Shown piece after piece: positions 28,251 through 41,357 of a stretch of DNA of 64,000 nt (position 1 is its first letter; every line of letters starts with the position of its first letter). Below the pieces are notes generated by a model. It was given only the letters and a program-made list of their open reading frames with translations. It made no database searches and had not been told where the DNA came from. Source of the stretch: Bolinopsis microptera (Eukaryota; Ctenophora; Tentaculata; Lobata; Bolinopsidae). The position numbers and the translations under genes were made by a program. The DNA lies in assembly GCF_026151205.1 (NCBI RefSeq), contig NC_087078.1, forward strand, positions 17,315,118 through 17,379,117, in the 5' to 3' direction.

Positions 28251-29460
28251 GTGCCATTCCTCCTGTAGTGGTAAATACAAGGGGGACGAATGACCCTTTC
28301 TCCAATTGTAGCACTCAGTTCATGAACTAGTTCTTTTTCTCATTCTCGTGCAGCGTGTAGGGCTGTGGCATGGTCTTTCCTTGATATGTAGGAAGAAAGT
28401 CCTCTCAAATAAAATGTGCTCCACACTCCTCTTGCTGATATATCGAGCCTAGCCTTATCACCATTGTTGCCCTTTTATTGGAAGGTGGCTTGATTCTATA
28501 GGTGTTTACAGGGGCTCAATCCTCACATCCTTGGTCACCAGCCTAAGGTAATTCTGCAACTAAGTCTCACGTTGTTATGATGGTCACATACCTCCCTCTC
28601 TTACAGTTGAGGATATGATTGTGGTCATTATTAGCTCCACAATCACAGAATATTGGGGTGTTAGGGAAATCCCAACCATACCGGAGATGAATGGCGCACG
28701 TTATATCTCTGTCAAAAGCACATCTAATTTGATACGTATGAAATATGTCTATTTATGCTTTTCATGCAAACAAGTGAAAACGAATCTTTTATGTCATGTA
28801 TCCTGGGTTTGGACAGGATATGCCCGCTTAAAATACTTCCATCGCGTTACATTACATAATTTTCTCAATAAATGTAATAGATTTGTAGTGTTGTAATTAG
28901 TTTAAAACTATAACTTCCTTGATTATGCACTAAGTAGGCGTTTCTCGACCAAAATTGAACGGGGAATCGTTTAAAATCACTTTAGAGGCACCTCGACAAA
29001 AGCTTCTCACGCTATTGTGCTTGTTATGGAGAAATACGTCAGTAGCGTTTTCGAGCTTGTTATTCTTTTTCAAAAGTATTCCAAGTGATTTGTATAAGTG
29101 CACATATTAACTCTGAATACATTGCAAAAATAAATTATCTCGATTCATGAAGTTTGAAAGAAGTTGCAGCAATGTGCGCAATTTGGGGAGTGTGCTTTCG
29201 GCGGGGATATAAACTGCGCCGAGATCGATGAATAGCATCTCGGAAGTCTTGCCTTACTTCGGTAAGCATACCCTAGTTGTTGAATGGGGAGACATGTTAG
29301 CCAAGCTCCTGACCCATACTCTTGTGCCAGCTGCAGTGACTCCCTGGTAGTCTTATCCACTTCACTCATTATCTCAGTGAGCTCCTTCCTCAAGCGTAAT
29401 TCTTTAACTAACTTGAGGCTGTCTACTCTGCCCTTATCTTAATTTAATCCAACTTTATCA
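28230..29460 (-). pseudogene. decayed retroelement 3' fragments (zinc-knuckle tail type)
   Basis: Minus-strand pieces read ELTEIMSEVDKTTRESLQLA and GAWLTCLPIQQLGYA (29400-29250) and CDCGANNDHNHILNCKRG (about 28650-28595). This is the order found in the C-terminal part of a reverse-transcriptase polyprotein type common in invertebrates. About 500 bp between the parts does not fit and may be an insertion. Heavily mutated. Confidence 0.55.
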
Positions 29461-29509
29461 GGGATGTCTCCTTGTCCTGGCAAATATAAATGAGGTCAAT
29501 CAGCCATCA

Positions 29510-29690
29510 TGGCGACGGCCATGGCCGAGGAGACTCATTTTTGGAATATTGTTTGGTACTGCTCGGCCATGGCTGAGGAGGTTAATTTTCTCGGAATATT
29601 GTTTGGTACTGCTCGGCCATGGCCGAGGAGACTCATTTTCGGAATTGCTGTTTAAATAAAAATTGAAAATGACACTCCTCGGCCACCATA
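29510..29690. repeat. ~61-bp tandem repeat with CGGCCATGGCCGAGGAG
   Basis: Three degenerate units share GCTCGGCCATGGCCGAGGAG and GGAATATTGTTTGGTACT. The core is palindromic (GGCCATGGCC). Confidence 0.85.
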
Positions 29691-29894
29691 CCTATGTTAT
29701 TTTGAGTGACGTCTGGTATTCCTTCTCCGCGATCTCTACTGGATCAACAATAATATCAAGCCGGGTAAGCCCCCCAAATCTTACTAGTTACATGACAGTC
29801 TTATACAATCCTATACAGGTGGCGCATTCTCCTGTGTAAGTGATCGGACACGTTCCTACCAATAATTGCCGGAATGAACTTTTCTCTTATAGTT

Positions 29895-30060
29895 ATTGTT
29901 GTCATACGTTGTATGACCCGCCGCGCACGAAGTGCGCGGCTCCCCCTGTATCGTTGCAGGACGATAGTGAAACGACCGTGGGGGTCGCAACTTAATTGAC
30001 GATGTCAATTCATGGCAGCTCGGCGCGGCACAGTAGCGCATCTCGCTACAAGGTCGCAAC
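29895..30060. repeat. dispersed GC-rich repeat (copy 1)
   Basis: Contains the hairpin words GTCATACGTTGTATGAC and CCGCGCACGAAGTGCGCGG, then CTCCCCCTGTATCGT and GTGGGGGTCGCAAC. The same order recurs, inverted, at 63305-63400 and, in direct order, at 63585-63680. Confidence 0.85.
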
Positions 30061-30229
30061 GTGATACAAAGTTATTGGTTATACACTTCTCTAATGGGAT
30101 GAAAAGGTTTTTAGTGTATTGGATGGTACACATCACAAAGGTCCACCGATGACAGAGGGCAGAGGGCTTTGGCATAACTTGATAGGGCTGCCTGAGGCTC
30201 TTCCAAGGCAAGTTCTCACTTACTGGGTT

Positions 30230-30820
30230 GACAGGTGATAACTGCGAACTGATACTCGTAAAATATTTGTTTCAAATATTACCGTCGACGAGTCCAAATC
30301 GGCGCGCGTCCTGGTAGGTTATAATAAACCTACAAAAGGTCCCCAGGTAATATATGAGGCGAGCCGAAAATGAAGGGTTGTGCAACGTGCGTGTATGATT
30401 TTGATTCACTATGTCAATCCTTCGCAGCTCGGTGAAGCCCAGTGGTGCATCTCGCCGATCTCAGATCTGCTGTGGTTGCGAGAAGAATTATTTGATGCGC
30501 GGCGCGGCCCAGTAGTGCATTGCGCTACAAGTATGATCTTACCTGTACTGCAGACCCCAGGCTATTATGTTCATAAATTGACGGATGTTACTCGTCTAAA
30601 TTTCTTTGAAGTAGCGCGCGCCGCTTTCTTCTCGAATGGCACGAGCTACAAAGTAGCGCGCGCCGGGCCAGATCATTAACAATGGTCAAGTTCATAAATT
30701 ACAGGCTGAGCGCCGCCCATGCAGTATGCAGTAAGTATGATAGAATTAATACAACGCGACGGCCGCGCGAGCGTATATATAGTAACTCGTCGACGATTTG
30801 AAACAAATATTGTAATTGCA
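30230..30820. repeat. possible inverted-repeat element containing GC-rich repeats
   Basis: ATATTTGTTTCAAAT with CGTCGACGAGT near 30265-30293 reappears inverted near 30785-30815. Between them lie pieces of the AGTAGTGCAT/GCGCGCGCC family also found at 62960 and 63700. Confidence 0.5.
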
Positions 30821-31424
30821 TCGCGCTGAAAACCTCTGTTCAATACAACAGTCTGATTATTTTCAAATTATCTTTGTCCATTTTAATCTTTCGAAAATGA
30901 AAACTCATGTTCTTGTTTTAAAAATAAACAAATACAACGAATCACGTATACAACATTTCATGAATCACAATAAAATCCAACACCGATGATATTCTGAATC
31001 CAAGATAAAAATTTAGAAAATAAAGTACTTTCATCGAATTTGAAACTGATCCTCTAGAATGTAGAAACTGTGCAAATAAAACGTACAATTAGCTGCTGTT
31101 AGTCAATCATTGTTTCTCTACTGTTATCACGACTAATTTACGATTTATATGCATTCACTTTTCACAATATACAGTGAAACTTGTAAGTTCATTAGTTTAC
31201 GAATCCCATCTTTGGACTGAACTTCAGCAATTGCCTCACTCATCTTCAAGATCATCAGCGGCTGAAAGATTTGCAAATTAAAGGATCATTAAGACTAAGA
31301 GGTATAAAGAGCAAAAATTAAAATTAAAATGGAACTCAAAACGATAAGAGATCGTTGAGATATAGATCTGGAATCTGGACCAGTAAAAATACACAACAGA
31401 TACAGGTGTAGTACTACAGGTGTA
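30821..31424. other. intergenic, no gene seen
   Basis: AT-rich, with no frame or RNA gene I can support. Confidence 0.5.
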
Positions 31425-31428
31425 TTAA

Positions 31429-32213
31429 GGGGACATACACCAAAGGCTTTTATGCCGTGGCCCTGTTGTTAACTTCATATTAAGAAAGTATACATAAAAA
31501 CAATAAGATTTGATACATTACAAATTATTTTTGAGTATACGCACATTCGAAAACAAAATTATTTTCTTATTTTCCAAAGGGCAAAACATGGCAGATTTAA
31601 GGCTTAAAATGCCTATAACTCAAAAAGTATCAGCTTTTTTGGAATAATTTTTACAGAATCGTAATCAGCTTGATAAGACGAATCTTTTAGTACCTTTTTC
31701 ACGATGAATTTTACTAAGTCGTTTGAGGCCACATTTCATACCTTAAAACTCAAATCTGAGAGAAATCCTACTCCAAAAACTTTGATATGATCATCAGCTA
31801 CACTCACAAGAATTTTTGAAGCAATATCTGCTGACCCGGGTGATTGGTGAAATGTACAACTTTAGAAGTAGGCAAAAATTTCAATTTTTCTTTTTTCGAC
31901 CTTGTTTGTCCTGTAACTTTGTCATTTATTGTTCAATTATATAATCCTTTCAATGGCTTCTTGCACGGATTGTAAGTAATGTTCAGTAAATAAATCAGTC
32001 AAAAAACGTTTAAAATGACTGAAATATCGGTATTACAGTGACAGACTTCTCAAAATTTCCAAAACTTTGGAAAAATAAAATAATTTTGTTTTCGAATGTG
32101 CGTATACTCAAAAATAATTTGTAATGTATCAAATCTTATTGTTTTTATGCATACTTTCTTAATATGAAGTTAACAACAGGGCCACGGCATAAAAGCTTTT
32201 GGTGTATGTCCCC
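31429..32213. mobile_element. 785-bp element with ~155-bp inverted repeats and TTAA target sites
   Basis: The left end GGGGACATACACCAAAGGC and the right end (inverse GGGGACATACACCAAAAGC) begin inverted arms of about 155 bp that are almost identical. TTAA flanks both ends (31425-31428, 32214-32217). The TTAA duplication is the hallmark of piggyBac-type insertion. The centre is AT-rich and has no transposase, so this is a non-autonomous copy. Confidence 0.88.
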
Positions 32214-32411
32214 TTAACTACTGGTTCACCTACCGACCAGTATCCAGATCTATTATCGGTCAAGACAGGACGGGGTTTAGAAATACTTACCTTATTGTAG
32301 TTCTAGATACAAAATATGTGTAAAGTGGCTTTTGTAGGACAGGAGGAGAATGGGGTCTAAAATGTCTAATATCCAGTTTACGTAATATATCAATATGAAT
32401 ATTCCCTGCAA

Positions 32412-35400
32412 CTAACAATAATCGTGGAGAGCATCATTCAGGGCTAAGTTTTCAGAGTAGTTGAAGTAATCATCCTCTTCGTGATCTGCAGCGTAGTCCT
32501 CTTCAACCAGCATCCTGTCATCTACCTGAGACTCTGCTGTGTCGTGTCGTGTTCTATCTGATACTACACTATCTAACCTGAGAATCGTGTATACAGTGGG
32601 TGTGGGTATTGAGGTTAGAGAGATGCTGCGAGTATTGAGCTAGTATTATATTAGTTATAATACATTCAGTAGCGGAGGTATTATAGTATTATAGTGAGGG
32701 GCGAAATTGCTGATCCACAATGTGAACTCATGATTATTGATTTTCTACTGAAATTATGATTTTTGCCACAAGTGACGATGCTTCTCGGATATGAAGGTTT
32801 TTCAAAACATTGTAGTTACCTTTCTTTTTTGGTATCGGTGGTATCTGTTTCCGTATCCCTCCTTATTCGATCTATCGTAGCGTCACATTCACTACCTAGC
32901 TTCTTCAGCACGTCATAATTTATCTGAAATAGTTAGATTGTAAAGTATATCTTGTTTCGCGACAACTTTTATGTTTGAAAACAGTACAATTTACAGTCAG
33001 ATTACACGCTGTGAAAACATTTTTGCTTTCATCACTGATTTATGCGTGTATACATTCCCACAATTATGTTATCATTCTTACCTTAGTAGAGAGCTTTTTC
33101 TCCTTGATCATTCTCTCCATCGCTTCTGCAGGAGTTTTAGCAGTTCCCTTGTTCGCATTTAGAGCTCGCTGTACTCGTCGGTATTTCCGTTTAGGCCTTC
33201 TCTTCTCTTCTTCCTCCTTCTCCCTTTTCTTCCGTTCTTTCTCTTCTAAAAACTCATCCAGATCCGACTCAGCCCAACTGAAATAAAGGGATGTCTTTGG
33301 AGAGAGAAACAAAACGTTTCAAATTTCAAACCAATGACGCAACATCGTTTCTCTTGATTTAAAGACTATAAAATATTTTAAATCATCATCAACATACCGT
33401 CTCTTCTTTATTTCGATTTCCTTTGGAGTTAATATTAGATATTCAATCTCAGCGTCATCCACATCGGAAAATCCCTGAGTTTAAAAAATAGTTACTTCTT
33501 AATAGCAAGTGAAGTTTCAAAATAAACAAATTTACGCTATTCGATTTATAAAGCCAAATCTAGTTTAAAACCGTGTTTAAAGACGAACTTACGGTTTCCT
33601 CCATTTCTAGTTTAATTTTAGCCTCCTTCTTCACTTCATCCTGTGCTGCAGACACAGTTTCCTTCTCGCTAGGAGGATTAGCATCTCTTTTCTCAGCTCC
33701 CTCTCCGTCCAGGTAGTTAGGAATCACACCGTAGGCTGTTCTGATACCTTGACCTTGTGCTCCTGATTCCGGACCTGAGGAGTTAGGTCTCTCACATTCT
33801 CATATTCTCACATTTCAACAGAGATTGTCAGCTTTTAATGGATTATCTGGCCCGGAGTTCAGTGTGTCAACAAATCAAATGTTCAAGTATGCACCCAGAA
33901 CGAGGTATGAATAATCATCACCACAAAGTGTAAACAGTTCCACTCCAACTAACCAGAAGTGCTACAGCTAGGAGTCTTCTCCATAAAAGGAGGGGGTTTG
34001 TAAAGAGAAGAGGAGTCTACTTCAGCTCCCTCGTCACCTTTAACCGTACCCTGGACTTTAATCTCCTGTTCCAACTCTTTCTGGTATTGACAAACTTCTC
34101 GTTCCACCAGAGATAGATCAGACTGGTAGAAGGTTAATTTGATTATAAAGGGGATAGAATGGTATAATATGGGTAAACATTTTGTTTTCAATTTAACATC
34201 AATACCAGGAGTTTTTAGTTGCTAAATTGTAAAAAGACGTGATAAGAATCTAAATTAAAAGCACACCAATTATATTTATCAGACTGTCTGCACTCTTGAC
34301 ATTCATCATCACATCGGGTTTCTATTCACTACATACCTCTCTGGATTTGTTTTTGATTTTGAGAGCTTTAAAAGCGGGAGGATCTTCCTCTTCTCCCAGG
34401 TCAACATTCTCAAATTCCTCAATACTCAGTTTACTACTGGGAGTCTCCGAAAACTCCTTCAATCTGAGAATATTGAACTTACAAAATACTGTTGGAAGTG
34501 AAAATATTACGGCCGTACTAACACAGTGATTGGAGGTGTATTTATTCATAATCAGTAATCACGTGTAAGTAGAGGTATCTGAAGTTTAGTGAGAATTATA
34601 TGTTTTCCTTAACCATTTTGGTGACATTTAGCACAATTTTAATATATACTGCAGTAGGTATACAATAAAGCAAAGAAGCTCAATTCTTATTGAAATCAAG
34701 ATATATACATTATAATTTATATACATATATCTGTGAGTTAGGGGTCGTTCACATATTACGTAATCAGCCAAGGGGGAGGGGGGTTTCCAAATGATTACAA
34801 GTTAGTGTAATTTTGACACAATACTAATAGCTATGTGTAAAACTGATTACGGAAGGGGAGGGGGTTAAAAATTGTTTAAAAAGTGATAACGTAATTTATG
34901 TGAACGACCAATTAAATGTGCACCTGAAATTAACAATCGAATACATTTGATTTGTACAAAGTCATTGTTAATATCGTATGATATTAGCATAGCGTTTGAA
35001 ATCATCTGATAAGAAATGTTCGATATCTTCTAGCGTTGAAGTAAAGCCTGGAAATAGCAAAACTGAACAGTACACTCTAGCTCGAGACAAAGTTAAGTAT
35101 AGGGAGGGGAGGGTAAATTCCGCGAATTCATGTATTGCTATAACAGCTGGCCATTCGCATGAAGAAGTGAGTGAGCTACCACGCAAGGATAAAGTATCAG
35201 CAGTTCCTTCACACCTATATTTTGCTATTTGTTTTTCTGCCAATCTATCTAGCGTATCGTTTCTGGCTGGCGAAATCACATGGAAAAGTACAGCTGTATC
35301 GCACTGTCCCAAAACATTTTCCCGATACAGCTTGCCTAATGCTTTCTCTAGGTAATTAGATATCGTATCTGAATGATCGTTCTTAAAAACATGAATGTCG

Positions 35401-38400
35401 ATTTTCGGTCCTCGGATGAAATGACCTGGTGTTTGTTGAACCATGCTGCCATAGGTGCCTCTTCCTGATCTCACTGTGTATTCTTTTATGCGGTCCCTTA
35501 TCACTGATAAACTTTTCGATATTTCGTAGGTGTTTCTCAAATTCTTTGATAGAGTAATTATATGAAAGGAGGAATATAATGGTAGTATAAAGTCACGTAC
35601 GTGCAGAAATACACTCTGTGCAATGTCACAACTTATCCAGATATGACGATTGTTCTGATCCTTTAACAACAAAGAACCAAACACCTTTATGGTTTTATCA
35701 TCATCGTTCTCATCGATCTGTAACACAACTTGTAGATCGTCAACAAACAAATCACAATCATGATGTGAAGTTAGTATTTCTGAAAATAGTTGGTCAACAT
35801 CTAGATTCGCTTCTGCTTCAAACATCATAGAAGCCAGATAGGTGATTATAATTGCTTGATTGTTAATCAATTTGTGAGATATCATCTCACAAATTTGCAA
35901 CTCAGTCCAAAGGGCAGTGTCCGGAAGGGAAAGTGTATAATTGCTTATGCTTGCTCTTTCAAAAGCAGTTTTAACCCACTTAGCAGGGGTGTCTGAACGG
36001 AAAAAAATTATTTTTCTTTTTTCATCCGACTTTGCAAGTTGTATTGCTTTAGCAATGAGTATGATACTTTTACCCGTTCCTGCAGGCCCTTTAATGAGAA
36101 CTAACTGTTCCTTCGAATTGTACGCATCAAACTGTTCTTTAGTGAGGTTGTTCACTTTTAGGTAGTCCCTTATGACATCTGGGGCTGGAACTACGTTTGG
36201 ATTTTTCTTCCTTTTCAAACTTTCAAAAGTAAACTTTCCACTGCGCAGTTTATCATCAATATCCTTGATACACCATCCTAAACTGCATCTGGATTTATCA
36301 CAATGGCCCTTATTGTCTGTACACCAAATAGCAAGCAGCATGTTCCTGACTTTCTCATGTTTTGCACGAAAATCACAGTTTCGTGCAACAGACTGATCCG
36401 ATGGATCTATGTAAAACCCTGAAACATTGTTGTTCCACCATGATACGAAATCTTCTGTATCTTCTTTGAATATAATCGATGATAGCTGACCAGGTTTCAA
36501 ATCGAATTCAGCGCATGATTTCTTCGAGAAGTTAGGATAAGCAGTAAAGGAAAAGATATTTGCGTGCCTCTCTATACTTCTGATCAAATCTACCATTCTT
36601 TTCCTCTGTGTCATCGATTCCTTGTGGGATTTCTGCAATCCTGCCTTATGTTGTTGTTTAGTTAATGCTGGATTTTGCTGTGATTCTTCACTGAAACACG
36701 ACTTACTCTTAACTTCAATGATGACAAAATAGTTTTTTCCAATGATCAAAAAATCGCATTCTCCCTCGCGATTGTTGGGAGTTTTTCGGCAAGCCACACA
36801 CCCTTTCATAACATGACTTTTATCGCACAAGCGATATTGATGATGAGTATGTTCGAAATTGTGTAGAACGATAATGTCTTCCTTTGACCCCTCCAATGTT
36901 CTAAAAATTAAAACTTCAGTCTCATAGTCTGATTGACGTTTTTTATCATCTCTAAAACTCGGTCCAGGCTCATCTTCGTCTGGGTAGATGTCAATATACG
37001 TGTGTTGTGGAGCTTTAGGTAGCATGATTGGGCGTGTTTCTGTTGACGAACAATACGTTTTGTAAATATCTTGTCCTTTTTTAAGATATTCTTCCATCTT
37101 CCGGTATCTAATCCCCTAAGAATTACGTTTAATCGAATATTTAATTGATTGAATATTTAATTGAATACTTTTTTAATCGAACGAGTTGGATACAAGTTTA
37201 GTAAATTCGACTATATGATACCAAAATGTGATAATGATATTTTTAAAAGGTAGGTTTGAAACGAAATAGAAGAAGATACGTGTGAGACTAAAGACATACA
37301 CTCAGTTTGTTTTATAAAGACGCACTTCATAAAGACAAAGCCTTCAAATAAAAATAATTAAAGACGGCAACGCTTCAAAATTGGGCTCAAAATAGATCGG
37401 ATGTAATAAAGCACATTTCACACACTGACCTCACTTCTACCAGCAAATCTAAAGACGGGTTGCGATGAGTTAAAGACGGTGAAGCCTTTAAAATGGTCAA
37501 AATTAAAGATTCTGAAGCCTTCGCCAAAGTGAACCGTCTTTATATAGGTCCTATATATAACGAACTGAGAAGATAAGAAAGAGAAAATAAGTGGGAAAAA
37601 ATAAGAGAAAAAAATAAGAGAAAAAAATAAGAAAGAGAAAATACATTTTCCTCAGCATTTTATATATAATAATGTTTGTCTCATGAGGTAATAAAATCGG
37701 GTAACATGACATCTGTCCGACAGCGACATCTGTCCGACAGCACTATGTTCTTGTGTTTGAAGTGATATCTCAAATTTGGCACCTAGAAATTTACCCAAAC
37801 TTGCACAAATTATTTGTCTTAATGCTATCTTACTATCTAGAAAGTTTCAAGAAAATCGTATCGTTGGATCTCCAGATATATTTTTTGGAACCGCTGCAAA
37901 CCACCCAATTGGAGATATTTTTTGTGTTTAATAATTTTAATTATTATAATATCAATATCATATCTTAGATTTGGCAAATAGAAGCTCGCTCAAACTTACA
38001 CAGATTATTCGTCCTATAACCACCATTGACCATACCTTATGGAAAGTTTCAAGGATAGGATCCGACATAAACTATTGTCCGAATAACCTCTCTGAATCGG
38101 AGAGATGTCGCCCAATCATAAAATCGCGAAGGAACGAGTAGTAAATCTTTTCACCGTTATTGAAATATTCTTTCATTGTGCAGCAATCTAATCTGGAAGT
38201 GGAACGAATTACATTCAGGTGATTTATTTACCCAACGAATTGGGTAAACGTTTAGGGGCCTTGACAATGTGATAGCATGATACAGTGATATTTTCGCTGT
38301 TCAAAATACGACCAGAGTACGAATATTATACATTTATCACATGCCTTCTCATGCGATATCAAAACTTTCGCCCACGAGGCTTGCCGAGTTAGTGAAAGTT

Positions 38401-41318
38401 TCGATATTTCCCGAGGCTTGCCGAGGGTTATATCGACATTTTCAATCACGAGGCTTGCCGAGTTTTGAAAATGTTGATATCGCATGAGAAGGCATGTGAT
38501 TAATGTTTTATCACACTTTCTTTGGAGCCAAATTTGGCCGGGAAAGCAGAATTTGATCAAACGTTAGTTATAAATCTCACCAAAGCAAAACTAGACATGT
38601 CGAACTTATTTATGTTTATAATGTCCAAGCTATATATAGCTCTCGATAAGTTAGTATTTCAGATATTAAAGTTACAATACGTGAAATTAGAATCTCGCGT
38701 TTCACATTTATGACACAGTGAATGCTGTGTGCCGCGCTGAATTTGCTTTGTACTGCTACCTAGTGCATGCAATATTAATGTGTTTTCCGCCTATGGGTCT
38801 TGTACTTATGAGTCTAGAATATTCCGCCGCGAGCGCGTTTGATACGTAATTACATCCTGCAAATCAATTGATGTGAGGTGATTCTAATACTTTATTTCTA
38901 TTAGATATTTTTAGAGTCATTAAAACTGTAGATGCAGTATAATGTATAGAACATCCGTTTAAGTGTTGATTATACATCACAGTCCTTATCGTATAATCTG
39001 TATCTACGATGAGGTGAAAGAATTTCCTAGTTCTTGTATTTGAATAGAGCTGTGGGGTCATAATAAGTGTCTATTTATCAGTCCACATTATACACTACAC
39101 TCCCTAATTTACATCAACAATATTAACGTCCGTCTTGATTCTCGATTGTCTGTTATTTCAGAATGATTTAATCAATGCAACTTGTAATCGTTGACTTAGA
39201 ATTTTATCAAGTATTCTGCTTAGTTCTTAGTCAGTATTCATCTTTACTTGCCATTATTTGCCATTATCTGCTTCGAGCTAGAAATTATCTGAACTGGAAA
39301 TTATCAGAACATTTGTAATATTCAAATGTATCTCTTCAACATTTTAGAACGCAGTACTCCACCAGCCTATAACCACCCTGGTCATGGCCAGGTAGTTCAC
39401 CCGTACTGTTACCAATATTGAATTGGTCTAATGAATGGCAGCACATTAATCATCGGACCTGTTTGCCCCAGTGCCCAGACTAATTTATAACCAGATTAGC
39501 TGATTAAGTTACGTCATTCGTCCCTTGATATATTTATATAAATAATATATTTTATAGGATGTTTTTATTGCACTTATTTGCACTAACTAAAATTCAGTTA
39601 AAACTAGTCCTGGGATAGAATTTCCGCTCTTTATTGTACAGAATCTACATATAAGTCTCTTTATCAGTCTGTTTATAGATCAGCCACGAATTTCGCAAGC
39701 TAATCTAGGCGAAACCGGTTTGGAAAAGCCAAGTATAATTTCTGCACAATTTCTATATGGAATATGGCTCAAAGAAGGGATCAGAGGGGGTTAAAATTGA
39801 GGTCTGAAATGGCTGAAATCTGGCTTTGTTTTGTGTGTTTTCTTCGTTCGAATTAATCAAACATCGTCTAGTGTTTACTATTTTTTGTGAGGGTGACTGT
39901 AGTTTGTTCTGACACTTCCTTTTTAATTTCAAGTAAGCGATTAAGGAAATTAATTATCCTGATTGATTGTATCGCTGACAAGTACCAAAACTTTGTGAAA
40001 CTTTCAAGTCTGCTTGTAAACTTTGATCTCGTTTTCAATAACCTTAAGTCACTTAAAGCTCGTACAAGCCAGGGAGTTTTTACTTTGTTTCATCATCCGA
40101 AGCTTAATTAAGCTTTGAACTATAAAGTGCAATAAAAAGGGAACAGCTTGAAAAAGTTTTACAACAAAAAATTTTATTTTGCTTGACGCATCTCAAACAC
40201 AAGGAAATATTTTCAAAACCAGGTATAAATATAAATTTTTCCTTATCTTGGAAAGTTTTTCTGATCATTGCATTTACGGTCATAGACTACTTAAGGTTGT
40301 TGATTTAAATCTTTATTTAAATCAGTACCTCACAGTAGTAGAACAGTTGTTGAGAGTGGGCTCCTTGTTCCTATTATATGGGAATATCGGGCTCTCTCTG
40401 AGCAACTGATTGATATTTCATGCCCCCGGGTGAGAGCCAGTGCTCCCCATCGGGGCATGCAATATCAATTCTGCTTTCCTGCCAAATTTGGCTCGAAAGT
40501 GTGATAAAACAAAATATTGTAAGATTGAAGGATATGATTTCTTCGTCCCTAGTTTAAACAACTGCTGCACAACGAAACCAAGTGTTACATAAACCAGAGT
40601 GTAGATCACAAATGAGTGTAGTAGGCTAGTAAGCAGTAGATAGAGAGGCCCTGTATAGTGTATACGGCACTGTATAGACTAAAGACATAAAGAGTAATTA
40701 TGCCAAGTCTTCGATACACAATGTATGTTTCGTGAGCAACTGGTACTGAGTTAACAACCAGAGTAGTGTAATTCTAATGGACAATTAATCGGAACTGTAG
40801 ACTAATAATCGAAACAAAGGAACTTACCGTTTCGTTATAGTAGCAGTGGCATTCCTCACTATTTTAGCGATGTCGCTGATCTGACGTGAACAGTTGTGAA
40901 GTCTACAGGAAACTACAAGAGCCGCTCCACACAGAGAACTTGGCCGTCTGCCTGAACAAGAGATAATTCAGCACTCAGTGGTGGTCACTTAAATAACAAG
41001 ATACAGCTTGTACCAGCGATGATTTACTTAGAGAAAACCTGCGTTCTGATAGGTACCCAGACCAACTGGTTAAACATTTCCAGGCCCATTTTAGTTGACA
41101 TACCAGTAGCCATCCAGTCCCTCTTCATCCTAGAGACCAGTCTCATAGCAGTGACACAGATAACGTCACTCTTATCTCCGAGCTGGAGACGCTGAGCGTA
41201 CCGGCTGATGAAGAGACAGGGGTCAGCTGCAGGGAGCTTGATACACAGTGCGTTACAGAGACGAGTGTAGACTCGGAGCAGCTGGAACATGTTCTCCTGG
41301 AGAGGTAGAGAGAGGGGG

Positions 41319-41357
<39 letters not shown>

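Noticed and set aside
30380-30679. 99-codon frame
   Set aside because: Lies entirely in dispersed GC-rich repeats and has no recognisable domain.
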